A DNA stretch of 64,000 nucleotides, from positions 3,341,501 to 3,405,500 of the forward strand of contig NZ_CP054840.1 of assembly GCF_013363755.1 (NCBI RefSeq), in the 5' to 3' direction. A program made the position numbers and the translations under genes. Of the stretch, positions 20,460-31,125 are shown one piece after another. Under the pieces are notes generated by a model. That model searched no databases. It worked only from the letters and a program-made list of their open reading frames with translations, and was not told the DNA's origin. Source of the stretch: Comamonas antarctica. Its GTDB lineage: Bacteria > Pseudomonadota > Gammaproteobacteria > Burkholderiales > Burkholderiaceae_C. Position 1 is the first letter of the stretch. The number at the start of each line of letters is the position of its first letter.

Positions 20460-21191
20460 TCAGCACTTGATACCCACATGAAGCGCCACGATGCCGCCGG
20501 TCATGTTGTGGTAGTCGACATGGCCGAAGCCGCATTGCTTCATCAGGAGCTTGAGTTCGTCCTGGCTCGGGTGCATGCGGATCGATTCGGCCAGATAGCG
20601 GTAGCTGGCGTCGTCGCCCGCGACCAGCTTGCCCAGCGTCGGCAGCACCTTGAACGAATACCAGTCATAGGCCTTGGTGAGCGGCTTGGCGACGCGCGAG
20701 AACTCCAGCACCAGCAGCCGGCCGCCGGGCTTGAGCACGCGGCACATCTCGCGCAGCGCCTGGTCCTTGTGCGTCATGTTGCGCAGGCCGAAGGCCACGC
20801 TCACGACGTCGAAATGCGCATCGGGAAACGGCAGGTGCTCGGCATCGCAGACCAGCGTCGGCAGCAGCACCCCCTTGTCGATCAGCCGGCTGCGGCCCAC
20901 GCGCAGCATGGCCTCGTTGATGTCGGTGTGCACGACCTCGCCGGTGCTGCCGACCTTCTTGGAAAACGCCAGCGCCAGGTCGCCCGTGCCGCCTGCGATG
21001 TCGAGCACCTTGCTGCCTTCGCGCAGGTTGGCCACCATGACGGTGTAGGCCTTCCAGGCGCGGTGCAGGCCGCCCGACATCAGGTCGTTCATGACGTCGT
21101 ACTTGGACGCGACCGAGTCGAAGACGCCGCGCACATGGCGTGCCTTGTCCTTTTCATCGACCGACTCGAAACCGAAATGTGTGGTGCTCAT
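20460..21191 (-). CDS. ubiE: bifunctional demethylmenaquinone/ubiquinone C-methyltransferase UbiE
   Basis: SAM-dependent C-methyltransferase of ubiquinone synthesis, 243 residues. Motif [31 protein letters not shown] and the C-terminal [11 protein letters not shown] are diagnostic. It is the first gene of the minus-strand unit ubiE-Tim44-ubiJ-ubiB. Its promoter should lie in the 300-base gap beyond 21191. Confidence 0.97.
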   Translation of the reverse strand: MSTTHFGFESVDEKDKARHVRGVFDSVASKYDVMNDLMSGGLHRAWKAYTVMVANLREGSKVLDIAGGTGDLALAFSKKVGSTGEVVHTDINEAMLRVGRSRLIDKGVLLPTLVCDAEHLPFPDAHFDVVSVAFGLRNMTHKDQALREMCRVLKPGGRLLVLEFSRVAKPLTKAYDWYSFKVLPTLGKLVAGDDASYRYLAESIRMHPSQDELKLLMKQCGFGHVDYHNMTGGIVALHVGIKC

Positions 21192-21377
21192 ATGCCATCC
21201 ATGCTAAGCCGAGCATGCGCCTGGCGTACAGCGACAACCCCGTGGCGTCGCAGGGCTTGCCAGGCCTGCATCAAAATGGAAATTCGTCTACAGCGCAGGC
21301 TGATTCTGCGGCTGAAGCTACTATTAATATAGCATCCGGCGCTGCCTGCCCAGGGGATTGTCCTTAGCCCATTGGGT

Positions 21378-21460
21378 GACCCTGCCCCCCATTCGCGGTG
21401 AGCCTGCCCCCGTTCGTGATGAGCCTGCCCCCGTTCGCGGTGAGCCTGTCGAACCATGAA
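21378..21460. repeat. tandem 21-bp units ending in a REP half-site
   Basis: Units at 21392-21412 (TTCGCGGTGAGCCTGCCCCC, then G), 21413-21433 (two changes) and 21434-21454 (whose 3' end becomes TGTCGAAC, the REP arm) follow each other without a gap; a degenerate unit precedes them. They lie in the 300-base gap 21192-21491 between ubiE and the DUF971 gene. The rest of that gap is AT-richer near 21320-21345 and probably holds the ubiE promoter. No ORF is credible there. Confidence 0.6.
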
Positions 21461-21491
21461 CGGCCCGCGCTCACGACGAGGCCTGGCCTGC

Positions 21492-21908
21492 TCAGTGGCT
21501 CGAGCAGCCGTGGCCCGAGGATTTTGGCGGCATCGGCGTATCCCGGTCCACGCCCGCGGCTTCCAGCCGCTGCAGGTATTGCGCCCACAGCTCGTCCTGC
21601 TGGCTGCCCAGCTCGTAGAGGTAGGCCCAGGTGAACAGGCCGCTTTCGTGGCCGTCGCTGAAGACCGGCTTGATCGCGTAGTTGCCCACCGGCTCGACGG
21701 CCACGATCTCGACATGGCGCTTGCCGTACTGCAGCACTTCCTGGCCCGGGCCGTGGCCCTGGACTTCGGCCGAGGGCGAATAGACGCGCAGCAGCTCGAA
21801 CGGCAGCCGGAACTGCGCGCCATCGGAGTAGCCGACTTCGAGCACGCGCGAGGCGCCATGCACGGTCAGCGATTTGGGGGTCGGGGTTGTGGACTTCAAG
21901 CCTGCCAT
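21492..21908 (-). CDS. DUF971 domain protein (gamma-butyrobetaine hydroxylase-like N-terminal fold)
   Basis: 138-residue stand-alone DUF971 protein. LEVGYSDGAQFRLPFELLRVYSPSA is the hallmark region (residues 22-46, described rather than quoted in full), with HVEIVAVEPVGNYAIKPVFS and GLFTWAYLYELG following. The fold is shared with the N-terminal zinc-binding domain of gamma-butyrobetaine hydroxylase and with ApbC/Mrp-associated proteins, so an iron-sulfur link is possible. ATG 21908 fits the family; the frame is open upstream. It follows the HIT gene by 25 bases. Confidence 0.85.
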   Translation of the reverse strand: MAGLKSTTPTPKSLTVHGASRVLEVGYSDGAQFRLPFELLRVYSPSAEVQGHGPGQEVLQYGKRHVEIVAVEPVGNYAIKPVFSDGHESGLFTWAYLYELGSQQDELWAQYLQRLEAAGVDRDTPMPPKSSGHGCSSH

Positions 21909-21933
21909 GGCGTCACCTGTGTTGGTAAAAAGT

Positions 21934-22368
21934 TCAAGACCAGGGCTGCAATGCTGCCACGAGCAGCGCATCCACTTCGGACAGGCGCGCCGCGATTGCG
22001 GCCTCCTGCTCCAGGGGGCGTTCGCGCTGGGCCGCGGCCCAGATCGGCGCGGGAAAGTGGCTGTCCCACTCAAAGCGCGCCACCACATGCCAGTGCAGGT
22101 GCGGCACCATGTTGCCCAGCGCCGCGAGATTGATCTTGGTCGGCTGCAACTGCGCACGCAGCACGCTCTCGACGGCCGCCACGACCTCCATGCACAGCAC
22201 GCGCTCGTCACGCGACAGGTCGGAGAACTCGGCCGCGTGGTCGGTCCAGACCACGCGGTAGAACGCCGGGAACCCCGGTTCGTCGGCACGGATCACGCGC
22301 AAGCGCGCGCCCTGCCAGACCAGCGCTCCGCCCGGCGTGGTGCACAGCACGCAGTTGCGCTCGCTCAT
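21934..22368 (-). CDS. HIT family nucleotide hydrolase/transferase
   Basis: 144-residue histidine-triad protein. CVLCTTPGG near the N-terminus and the catalytic triad motif [10 protein letters not shown] define it; members hydrolyse AMP-lysine, Ap4A or similar. The start at 22368 overlaps the stop of the large FAD/Fe-S gene (ATGA at 22365-22368), so the two are coupled. The longer open frame upstream is that gene's shadow. Confidence 0.9.
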   Translation of the reverse strand: MSERNCVLCTTPGGALVWQGARLRVIRADEPGFPAFYRVVWTDHAAEFSDLSRDERVLCMEVVAAVESVLRAQLQPTKINLAALGNMVPHLHWHVVARFEWDSHFPAPIWAAAQRERPLEQEAAIAARLSEVDALLVAALQPWS

Positions 22369-25300
22369 ACCAGCACCCGTTCGATGCCGCCGGCGTTGGC
22401 GCGCGCGACGTATTCGGGCATCCAGTTCTCGCCCAGGATCTTGCGCGCCATCTCGACCACGATGTAGTCGGCTTCGAGCAAGCCGTTTTGCAGGTCGTCG
22501 CCGTAGCGGCTCAGGCCTTGCAGGCAGCTCGGGCAGCTGGTCAGGATCTTGACGTTGTCGTCGGCCGCGAGCGCGCCGTTGGCCTTGAGTTCGGCCTCGC
22601 CCTTGCGCAGTTGCTCCTCTTTGCGGAAGCGGATCTGCGTCGAGATGTCGGGCCGGCTCACGCCCAGCGTGCCCGACTCGCCGCAGCAGCGCTCGCTCTT
22701 GAGCACCTGGTCGCCCATCAGGCCCTTGACGGTCTTCATCGGGTCCTGCAGCTTCATTGGCGTATGGCAGGGGTCGTGGTACAGGTAACCACCGGCCTGG
22801 CCCAGCGTGATGCCCTTTTCCAGCAGGAACTCGTGGATGTCGATGATCCGGCTGCCCGGGAAGATCTTGTCGAACTCGTAGCCCTGGAGCTGGTCGTAGC
22901 AGGTTCCGCAACTCACCACCACGGTCTTGATATCGAGGTAGTTGAGCGTGTTGGCCACGCGGTGGAACAGCACGCGGTTGTCCGTGATCATCTTGTCCGC
23001 GACATCGAACTGGCCGCTGCCGCGCTGCGGGTAGCCGCAGCACAGGTAGCCCGGCGGCAGCACGGTCTGCACGCCTGCGTGCCACAGCATGGCCTGCGTG
23101 GCCAGGCCGACCTGGCTGAACAGGCGCTCCGAGCCGCAGCCCGGGAAGTAGAACACCGCCTCGGTTTCCGCCTGCGTGGTCTTGGGATTGCGGATGATCG
23201 GGACGTAGTCCTTGTTCTCGATGTCCAGCAACGCGCGCGCGGTCTTCTTCGGCAGGCCGCCCGGCAGCTTCTTGTTGACGAAGTGGATCACCTGCTCCTT
23301 GAGCGGCGGCTTGCCCACCGTCGACGGCGGATGATTGGTCTGCTTGCGGCCCACGGCCTTGAACACGTCCACGGCCAGGCGCTGGGCCTTGAAGCCGACG
23401 CCGACCATGGCCTGGCGCATCACCTTGATGGTGTCCGGGTTGGTCGCGTTCAGGAAGGTCATCGTGAGCTTGTTGCCCGGATTGAAGCTCTTCTTGTCCA
23501 TCTTGCGCAGCAGATTGCGCATGTTCATGGTCACGTCGCCGAAGTCGATCTTCACCGGGCAGGGATTGAAGCACTTGTGGCACACCGTGCAGTGGTCGGC
23601 CACGTCCTCGAATTCCTGCCAGTGCTTGAGCGACACGCCGCGCCGCGTCTGTTCCTCGTAGAGGAAGGCCTCGACCAGCAGCGAGGTCGCGAGGATCTTG
23701 TTGCGCGGGCTGTAGAGCAGGCTGGCGCGCGGCACGTGCGTGGCGCAGACCGGCTTGCACTTGCCGCAGCGCAGGCAGTCCTTGACCGAATCGGCAATCG
23801 CGCCGATATCGGACTGCTGCATGATCAGCGATTCATGGCCCATCAGGCCGAAGCTCGGCGTATAGGCATTGGTCAGGTCCGAATACATCAGCGATTCGCG
23901 CGCCGCCTGCCCGTCGTGCGCCATCTCGCCCGCCGTGAGGTGGGCGTCGCGGATCAGCTTGCCCTTGTTGAAGCGGCCCTCGGGGTCGACGCGCTGCTTG
24001 TAGGCGGCAAACGGCGCCAGTTCCTCGTCCGTGAGGAATTCGAGCTTGGTGATGCCGATGCCATGCTCGCCCGAGATCACGCCGTCGAGGCTGCGCGCCA
24101 GCACCATGATGCGCGCCACGGCCTCGTGCGCGGTCTGCAGCATCTCGTAGTTGTCGCTGTTGACCGGAATATTGGTGTGCACGTTGCCGTCGCCGGCATG
24201 CATGTGCAGCGCCACCCAGACACGGCCCTTGAGCACCTTCTGGTGGATGGCCTGGATCTCGTCGAGGATGGGCTTGAACGCGCCGCCCGAGAACACCTGC
24301 GCCAGCGGCGCGCGCAGCTGCGTTTTCCAGCTCGCGCGCAGGCTGTGGTCCTGCAGCTGCGGGAACAGCGCTTCGACATCGGCCAGCCAGCCGGCCCACT
24401 CGGCGCGCACGCCGGCAATCAGCTCCAGCGCCTGCTGCACGCGGTCTTCGAGCAGTTCGGCCGAAGGGATCTCGCCCGCGTCGTCCTGCTTGCCCAGCGG
24501 CAGGTTGCCGTGCGCGAAGAAGTCATGCAGCGCGTCGCACAGCTGGATCTTGTTGCGCAGGCTCAGCTCGATGTTGATGCGCTCGATGCCGTCGGTGTAC
24601 TCGGCCATGCGCGGCAGCGGAATCACCACGTCTTCATTGATCTTGAAGGCGTTGGTGTGGCGCGAGATCGCGGCCGTGCGCTTGCGGTCGAGCCAGAACT
24701 TCTTGCGCGCCTCAGCGCTCACGGCCGTGAAGCCTTCGCCATTGCGCGAGTTGGCGATGCGCACGACCTCGGCCGCCACGCGCGCCACGTCGTCGGCGTT
24801 GTCGCCGGCAATGTCGCCGAGCAGCACCATCTTCGGCAGATGGCCGTTGCCCTTCTTGCTCTTGGTCGCATAGCCCACGGCCTTGAGGTAGCGGTCGTCC
24901 AGGTGTTCGAGGCCGGCCAGCAGCACGCCCGAGCGCTTTTGCTCGGCGAACATGAAGTCCTTGATCTCGACGATGCTCGGCACCGCGTCCTTGGCATTGC
25001 CGAAGAACTCCATGCAGACGGTGCGCGTGTGCTGGGGCATGCGGTGCACGACCCAGCGCGCGCTGGTGATCAGGCCGTCGCAGCCTTCCTTCTGGATGCC
25101 TGGCAGCCCCGACAGGAACTTGTCGGTCACGTCCTTGCCCAGGCCTTCCTTGCGGAAGCTCTTGCCGGGAATGCTCAGCGTCTCGCTGCGCACCGGCGTC
25201 TTGCCATCGGCTTCGAAATAGCGCAGCTCGAACGTCGCGACCTCGGCATCGTGGATCTTGCCCATGTTGTGGTCGGTGCGCGTGACTTCGAGCCACTGCG

Positions 25301-26276
25301 CGTTGGGCGTGACCATGCGCCAGCTGACCAGGTTGTCGAGCGCCGTGCCCCACAGCACGGCCTTCTTGCCGCCCGCATTCATCGCCACGTTGCCGCCGAT
25401 GCACGACGCCTCGGCCGAGGTCGGGTCGACGGCAAACACGAAGCCGCCGCGCTCGGCCGCATCCGCCACGCGCTGCGTGACCACGCCGGCTTCGGTCCAG
25501 ATCGTGCCGACTTCCTGCTCCTGGCCGGGAATGCGCAGCATCTCGACCTCGGTCATGGCCTCGAGCTTCTCGGTGTTGATCACCACGCTGCGCCAGGTCA
25601 GCGGAATCGCGCCGCCGGTGTAGCCCGTGCCGCCCCCACGCGGAATGATGGTCAGCCCCAGCTCGATGCAGCCCTTGACCAGACCGGCCATCTCGGCCTC
25701 GGTATCGGGAGTCAGCACCACGAACGGATACTCGACGCGCCAGTCGGTGGCGTCCGTCACGTGGCTCACGCGCGACAGGCCGTCGAACTTGATGTTGTCC
25801 TTGGCCGTGAGGCGCTTGAGCGTGCGCTGCACGCGCCGGCGCAGCTCGGCGGCGGCCTCGAAGGTGGTATTGAATTCAGCGATCGCGCCGCGTGCGGCCT
25901 CGACCAGCTGGCCCACCAGCGCGTCGCGCTCGGCATCCATGCCGGGCTCGCGCCGCTTGTCGACCTCGGCCAGGCGGTGCTGGAGCGCATCGACCAGCGC
26001 CTTGCGGCGGTCGGGGTTGTCCAGCAGATCGTCTTGCAGATAGGGGTTGCGCTGCACCACCCAGATATCGCCCAGCACCTCGTACAACATGCGTGCCGAG
26101 CGGCCCGTGCGGCGCTCCTCGCGCAGCTGGTTCAATACATCCCACATGGACGTGCCCAGCAACCGGATCACGATCTCCCGGTCGGAGAACGAGGTGTAGT
26201 TATAGGGGATTTCTCGGAGACGGGCAGGTTCGGCGGCCTTGGCGAGCAAGGCGGCCTGCGCAATCGGAAGATTCAT
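22365..26276 (-). CDS. large FAD-linked oxidoreductase with Fe-S and CCG domains (DUF3683 family)
   Basis: 1303-residue fusion. Residues 1-160 match the DUF3683 N-terminal region. An FAD-binding type 4 domain follows, with [15 protein letters not shown] at 212-226, then an FAD-oxidase C-terminal domain with [12 protein letters not shown] and GEHGIG. After about residue 830 come ferredoxin-like clusters ([11 protein letters not shown] and [12 protein letters not shown]) and two cysteine-rich CCG modules (LCCGYP near 1080, RCCGESG near 1197), as in GlpC and glycolate oxidase GlcF. It is like GlcD and GlcF in one chain, so it probably oxidises a D-2-hydroxy acid and passes electrons to quinones. 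The substrate is not known. Confidence 0.9.
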   Translation of the reverse strand: MNLPIAQAALLAKAAEPARLREIPYNYTSFSDREIVIRLLGTSMWDVLNQLREERRTGRSARMLYEVLGDIWVVQRNPYLQDDLLDNPDRRKALVDALQHRLAEVDKRREPGMDAERDALVGQLVEAARGAIAEFNTTFEAAAELRRRVQRTLKRLTAKDNIKFDGLSRVSHVTDATDWRVEYPFVVLTPDTEAEMAGLVKGCIELGLTIIPRGGGTGYTGGAIPLTWRSVVINTEKLEAMTEVEMLRIPGQEQEVGTIWTEAGVVTQRVADAAERGGFVFAVDPTSAEASCIGGNVAMNAGGKKAVLWGTALDNLVSWRMVTPNAQWLEVTRTDHNMGKIHDAEVATFELRYFEADGKTPVRSETLSIPGKSFRKEGLGKDVTDKFLSGLPGIQKEGCDGLITSARWVVHRMPQHTRTVCMEFFGNAKDAVPSIVEIKDFMFAEQKRSGVLLAGLEHLDDRYLKAVGYATKSKKGNGHLPKMVLLGDIAGDNADDVARVAAEVVRIANSRNGEGFTAVSAEARKKFWLDRKRTAAISRHTNAFKINEDVVIPLPRMAEYTDGIERINIELSLRNKIQLCDALHDFFAHGNLPLGKQDDAGEIPSAELLEDRVQQALELIAGVRAEWAGWLADVEALFPQLQDHSLRASWKTQLRAPLAQVFSGGAFKPILDEIQAIHQKVLKGRVWVALHMHAGDGNVHTNIPVNSDNYEMLQTAHEAVARIMVLARSLDGVISGEHGIGITKLEFLTDEELAPFAAYKQRVDPEGRFNKGKLIRDAHLTAGEMAHDGQAARESLMYSDLTNAYTPSFGLMGHESLIMQQSDIGAIADSVKDCLRCGKCKPVCATHVPRASLLYSPRNKILATSLLVEAFLYEEQTRRGVSLKHWQEFEDVADHCTVCHKCFNPCPVKIDFGDVTMNMRNLLRKMDKKSFNPGNKLTMTFLNATNPDTIKVMRQAMVGVGFKAQRLAVDVFKAVGRKQTNHPPSTVGKPPLKEQVIHFVNKKLPGGLPKKTARALLDIENKDYVPIIRNPKTTQAETEAVFYFPGCGSERLFSQVGLATQAMLWHAGVQTVLPPGYLCCGYPQRGSGQFDVADKMITDNRVLFHRVANTLNYLDIKTVVVSCGTCYDQLQGYEFDKIFPGSRIIDIHEFLLEKGITLGQAGGYLYHDPCHTPMKLQDPMKTVKGLMGDQVLKSERCCGESGTLGVSRPDISTQIRFRKEEQLRKGEAELKANGALAADDNVKILTSCPSCLQGLSRYGDDLQNGLLEADYIVVEMARKILGENWMPEYVARANAGGIERVLV

Positions 26277-26691
26277 GGAGGTAGACCGTGTTGGGCGTTT
26301 GGTACGCCCTTTGACCATGGGGGATATGGATTTTAAGCGGTGGACTGTTACCTTATGCATCCACCCCGGCGATGGCCCCCGGCGCCGCGGGCGTTTGCAG
26401 CGATCAAAAGCGCGCACAAAGGAGCGCAAAAGGAACGCAATCGATGCAGTCGCAATCGGTGTTTTCCCTAGGTCGTCGCGCTGGTCAACCGGGTTGCGGG
26501 CCCTAGAATGCCAACACGCCCGCGTTACGCCTCTTTCATATTTTTGCCACAAATCCTCGGCCCGCTCCAGCGGATTTCGGGTTTACGCGTTGATGTGACC
26601 AGCGGCATATGCGCACAATCAGGACACAAATCTGTCACACGTCCTGCCTAGCATGGGCGGATTGTTCCTTCGACTGACCCCAGGAGTCTTC
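26277..26691. other. 415-base divergent intergenic region
   Basis: Separates the minus-strand oxidoreductase unit from the ugp operon. It contains GGGCGT-N5-ACGCCC (26293-26309) near the oxidoreductase start, TAAAAT on the minus strand near 26331-26336 as a possible -10, and TAGAAT at 26504-26509. A single CTGTCAC at 26632-26638 resembles half of a Pho box. No gene was recognised in it. Confidence 0.5.
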
Positions 26692-27999
26692 ATGCATTTC
26701 AAATCTTTGGCCATTGCTGCGGCCATCGCCGCCACCTGCGCCTCTGCCCAAGCCCAAACCGAAATCCAGTGGTGGCATTCGATGACGGCCGTGAACAACG
26801 AGTGGGTCAATGACCTGGCCAAGCAGTTCAACGAAAGCCAGAAGGAATACAAGGTCGTACCCACCTTCAAGGGTGTCTACGACGAAAGCATGACGGCCGC
26901 GATCGCCGCCTTCCGCTCGGGCAACGCGCCCCACATCCTGCAAGTGTTCGAAGTCGGCACCGCGACCATGATGGCTTCCAAGGGCGCCACCGTGCCCGTG
27001 GGCAAGGTCATGACCGACGCCGGCCTGACGTTCGACCCCAAGGCCTACATCCCCGCCGTCGCTGGCTACTACACCGCGCCCAACGGCCAGATGCTGAGCT
27101 TCCCGTTCAACAGCTCGACCACGATCTTCTATTACAACAAGGACGCCTTCAAGAAGGCCGGCCTGAACCCCGACGTCGCGCCCAAGACCTGGCCCGAAGT
27201 GTTCGAAGCCGCCAAGAAGCTCAAGGCCAGCGGCCACAGCTGCCCGATGACGCTGGCCTGGCAAGGCTGGACCCAGCTCGAGAGCTTCTCGACCTGGCAC
27301 AACGTCGAGTTCGCCACCAAGTCCAACGGCTTGGCCGGCATGGACGCGCGCCTGAAGATCAACTCGCCGCTGCACGTCAAGCACATCGACGCGCTGGGCA
27401 AGGCTGCCGCCGCCGGCGAATTCGTCTACAAGGGCCGCGCCTCCTCGGCCCAGGCTTCGTTCACCTCGGGTGAATGCGCCATGATCCAGACCTCGTCGGG
27501 CTTCTACGGCGACGTGGCCAAGAACGCCAAGTTCGCCTACGCGCTGGCTCCCCTGCCCTACTACCCCGATGTCAAGGGCGCGCCGCAGAACACCGTCATC
27601 GGCGGTGCCTCGCTGTGGGTCATGGCCGGCAAGAAGGCCGAAGAGTACAAGGGCGTGGCCAAGTTCTTCGACTTCCTGTCGCAGAGCAAGGTCCAGGCCG
27701 CGAGCCACCAGCGCACCGGCTACCTGCCGGTCACCATGGCGGCTTACGACCTGACGGAAAAGTCGGGCTTCTACCAGAAGAACCCCGGCACCGATGTGGC
27801 CGTGCAACAGATGATCCGCAAGGTCACCGACAACTCGCGCGGCATCCGCCTGGGCAACTACGTGCAGATCCGCACCATCGAGGACGAAGAACTCGAACAG
27901 GTCTGGAGCGGCAAGAAGTCCGCCAAGGACGCGCTGGACTCCATCGTCAAGCGTGGCGACGAACTGCTGGTGCGTTTCGAGCGCGCCAACAAGAAGTAA
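26692..27999 (+). CDS. ugpB: sn-glycerol-3-phosphate-binding periplasmic protein
   Basis: Periplasmic binding component for glycerol-3-phosphate and glycerophosphodiesters, 435 residues. The signal peptide is MHFKSLAIAAAIAATCASAQ ending at AQAQ. EIQWWHSMTA, FPFNSSTTIFYYNKD and PVTMAAYD are characteristic of UgpB. ATG 26692 has AGGAG at 26682-26686; the 13 codons upstream are not used. It is followed by hairpins and an intrinsic terminator before ugpA, so the binding protein can be made in excess over the permeases. Confidence 0.95.
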   Translation: MHFKSLAIAAAIAATCASAQAQTEIQWWHSMTAVNNEWVNDLAKQFNESQKEYKVVPTFKGVYDESMTAAIAAFRSGNAPHILQVFEVGTATMMASKGATVPVGKVMTDAGLTFDPKAYIPAVAGYYTAPNGQMLSFPFNSSTTIFYYNKDAFKKAGLNPDVAPKTWPEVFEAAKKLKASGHSCPMTLAWQGWTQLESFSTWHNVEFATKSNGLAGMDARLKINSPLHVKHIDALGKAAAAGEFVYKGRASSAQASFTSGECAMIQTSSGFYGDVAKNAKFAYALAPLPYYPDVKGAPQNTVIGGASLWVMAGKKAEEYKGVAKFFDFLSQSKVQAASHQRTGYLPVTMAAYDLTEKSGFYQKNPGTDVAVQQMIRKVTDNSRGIRLGNYVQIRTIEDEELEQVWSGKKSAKDALDSIVKRGDELLVRFERANKK

Positions 28000-28164
28000 G
28001 CAATTTATACAAGCTAAAGCCCTTTATTTGAGGGCCTAGCGGTTTTTACGCTGGCACAGCCGCTGCCAGCTAGGCACAATACGCGCATATTCGCTGGATT
28101 AAGCGTTTCGACTCGGTTCGTTTAGATTCGCTTTTTACACCCGTGGTGGCCAGCGCCTTCCAAT

Positions 28165-28203
28165 CCTCCGAATCCCAAGACAAGGGGTTCGGCGGTTTTT
28201 TTT
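28165..28203 (+). terminator. intrinsic terminator between ugpB and ugpA
   Basis: CCTCCGAATCCC (28165-28176) pairs with GGGGTTCGGCGG (28184-28195) with one mismatch and one G-U, a 7-base loop, then eight T (28196-28203). It ends only 13 bases before the ugpA ATG. Two further hairpins lie upstream, GCCCT/AGGGC (28019-28035) and GCTGGC/GCCAGC (28050-28070). Confidence 0.8.
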
Positions 28204-28216
28204 GTTTGTGAACCCC

Positions 28217-29098
28217 ATGGAAAAACGCGTACTTTTCCGCTCTACATGGCTGCCCTGGGTCTTGCTGCTGCCCCAGCTGCTGATCATTGGCATCTTCTTC
28301 TTCTGGCCTGCAGGCCAGGCCGTGCTCCAGTCGTTCCAGATCGAAGATGCCTTCGGCATGAGCACGGAATGGGTCGGCCTGGAGAACTTCGCCAACCTGC
28401 TGGACGATCCGACCTACCTCAATTCCTTCATGCGCACCGCACTGTTCTCGGTGCTGGTGGCGGGCCTGGGGATTTCGGTATCGCTGATCCTGGCGATCTT
28501 TGCCGACCGCATCGTGCGTGCGGCCATGCTCTACAAGACCCTGCTGATCGTCCCCTACGCCGTGGCTCCGGTCATTGCCGGCGTGCTGTGGATGTTCATG
28601 TTCTCGCCCTCGCTGGGCGTCGTGGCCCACTACCTGGGCGAGCTGGGCTACAACTGGAACCACATCATGAACGACAACCAGGCCATGGCGCTGGTGGTCC
28701 TGGCTTCGGTGTGGAAGCAGATCTCGTACAACTTCCTGTTTTTCCTGGCCGGCCTGCAGTCGATCCCCAAGTCGCTGATCGAGGCCGCGTCCATCGACGG
28801 TGCCGGCCCATGGCGCCGCTTCTGGAACATCCAGTTGCCGCTGCTGTCGCCGACCACCTTCTTCCTGCTGGTGATCAACATCGTCTACGCGTTCTTCGAT
28901 ACCTTCGGCATCATCGACGCGGCGACGGCCGGCGGCCCCGGCCAGTCGACCTCGATCCTGGTCTACAAGGTCTACCAGGACGGCTTCAAGTCGCTGGACC
29001 TGGGCAGCTCCGCAGCCCAGTCGGTGATCCTGATGGTCATCGTGGTGGTGCTGACGGTGGTGCAGTTCCGCTATGTCGAAAAGAAGGTGCAGTACTGA
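28217..29098 (+). CDS. ugpA: sn-glycerol-3-phosphate ABC transporter permease UgpA
   Basis: Inner-membrane permease of 293 residues and about six membrane segments. The EAA loop [20 protein letters not shown] docks to UgpC. ATG 28217 (MEKRVLFRS) matches the family N-terminus; a TTG five codons earlier is less likely because it lies in the terminator tail. No good Shine-Dalgarno sequence precedes the start, in keeping with reduced expression relative to ugpB. Confidence 0.95.
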   Translation: MEKRVLFRSTWLPWVLLLPQLLIIGIFFFWPAGQAVLQSFQIEDAFGMSTEWVGLENFANLLDDPTYLNSFMRTALFSVLVAGLGISVSLILAIFADRIVRAAMLYKTLLIVPYAVAPVIAGVLWMFMFSPSLGVVAHYLGELGYNWNHIMNDNQAMALVVLASVWKQISYNFLFFLAGLQSIPKSLIEAASIDGAGPWRRFWNIQLPLLSPTTFFLLVINIVYAFFDTFGIIDAATAGGPGQSTSILVYKVYQDGFKSLDLGSSAAQSVILMVIVVVLTVVQFRYVEKKVQY

Positions 29099-29146
29099 TG
29101 TCCGCCCTCTCTGCCGCACCTCTCTTTGTGAATCTGGAGTCCTCCC

Positions 29147-29995
29147 ATGGTTGACCGCCGTCCCTGGATCACCGTCCTCTCCCACCTCGTGCTGATCGTG
29201 GGCGTGCTGATCGTGGCCTTCCCCCTGTACCTGGCCTTTGTCGCATCCACGCACACCGCGGATGCGATCGTCCAGTCCCCGATGCCGCTGCTGCCCGGCG
29301 CGCACCTGTGGGAAAACTACCAGGCCGCGCTGTTCGGCTCGGGCAAGCTGGGCTCGAACACCAACGTCATGCACATGATGTGGGTCAGCTTCGTGACCGC
29401 GATGGTCATCACCGTCGGCAAGATCGCGATCTCGCTGCTGTCGGCATTTGCCATCGTCTACTTCCGCTTCCCGTTCAAGATGCTGTGCTTCTGGGCGATT
29501 TTCCTGACGCTGATGCTGCCCGTGGAAGTGCGCATCCTGCCGACCTACAAGGTCGTCGCCGAACTCGGCATGCTCAACAGCTACGCCGGCCTCACGCTGC
29601 CGCTGATTGCCTCGGCCACCGCCACTTTCCTGTTCCGCCAGTTCTTCCTGACGGTGCCGGACGAGCTGGTCGAAGCCGCGCGCATCGACGGCGCGGGCCC
29701 GATGCGCTTCTTCAAGGACGTGCTGGTGCCGCTGTCCAAGACTTCGGTCGCGGCGCTGTTCGTGATCCAGTTCATCTATGGCTGGAACCAATACCTGTGG
29801 CCGCTGCTGATGACCACCAGCGAAGACATGTACCCGGTGGTGATCGGCATCAAGCGCATGCTGGCCGGTGGCGAAGCCGCTGTTGACTGGAACATCGTGA
29901 TGGCCACCGCCATCGTCGCCATGCTGCCGCCCGCGGCCGTGGTGATGCTGATGCAGAAGTGGTTCGTGAAGGGCTTGGTCGATACCGAGAAGTAA
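29147..29995 (+). CDS. ugpE: sn-glycerol-3-phosphate ABC transporter permease UgpE
   Basis: Second permease of the Ugp system, 282 residues with six membrane segments. MLPVEVRILPTYKVV and the EAA loop EAARIDGAGPMRFFKDVLVP are typical. A GGAG eight bases upstream of ATG 29147 supports the start. It begins 48 bases after ugpA. Confidence 0.95.
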   Translation: MVDRRPWITVLSHLVLIVGVLIVAFPLYLAFVASTHTADAIVQSPMPLLPGAHLWENYQAALFGSGKLGSNTNVMHMMWVSFVTAMVITVGKIAISLLSAFAIVYFRFPFKMLCFWAIFLTLMLPVEVRILPTYKVVAELGMLNSYAGLTLPLIASATATFLFRQFFLTVPDELVEAARIDGAGPMRFFKDVLVPLSKTSVAALFVIQFIYGWNQYLWPLLMTTSEDMYPVVIGIKRMLAGGEAAVDWNIVMATAIVAMLPPAAVVMLMQKWFVKGLVDTEK

Positions 29996-30046
29996 GCCCT
30001 GCATCCGCTCCTTTTGAATCTACGAACGATCTGAACGAATACTCCC

Positions 30047-31057
<1,011 letters not shown>

Positions 31058-31068
31058 GCACTGCCCCG

Positions 31069-31093
31069 AAGAGAGCCCTAGCGGCTCTCTTTT
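31069..31093 (+). terminator. intrinsic terminator between ugpC and ugpQ
   Basis: AAGAGAGCC (31069-31077) pairs with GGCTCTCTT (31083-31091) around a five-base loop, with TTTT at 31090-31093. Confidence 0.8.
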
Positions 31094-31125
31094 CACATTC
31101 CCCATCGACTTTTACTGGATCTGCG

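Noticed and set aside
22488..26336. 1282-codon open frame antisense to the large FAD/Fe-S gene
   Set aside because: It mirrors the codon pattern of a real GC-rich gene, its protein is rich in His, Arg, Ala and Val with no domain, and the opposite strand has clear motifs.
26632..26650. Possible Pho box upstream of ugpB
   Set aside because: Only one CTGTCAC half fits; the second half does not match at the proper 11-base spacing, so it is not listed as a site.
28070..30004. 644-codon antisense frame across ugpA and ugpE
   Set aside because: His/Gln/Arg-rich composition typical of shadow frames; ugpA and ugpE are certain.
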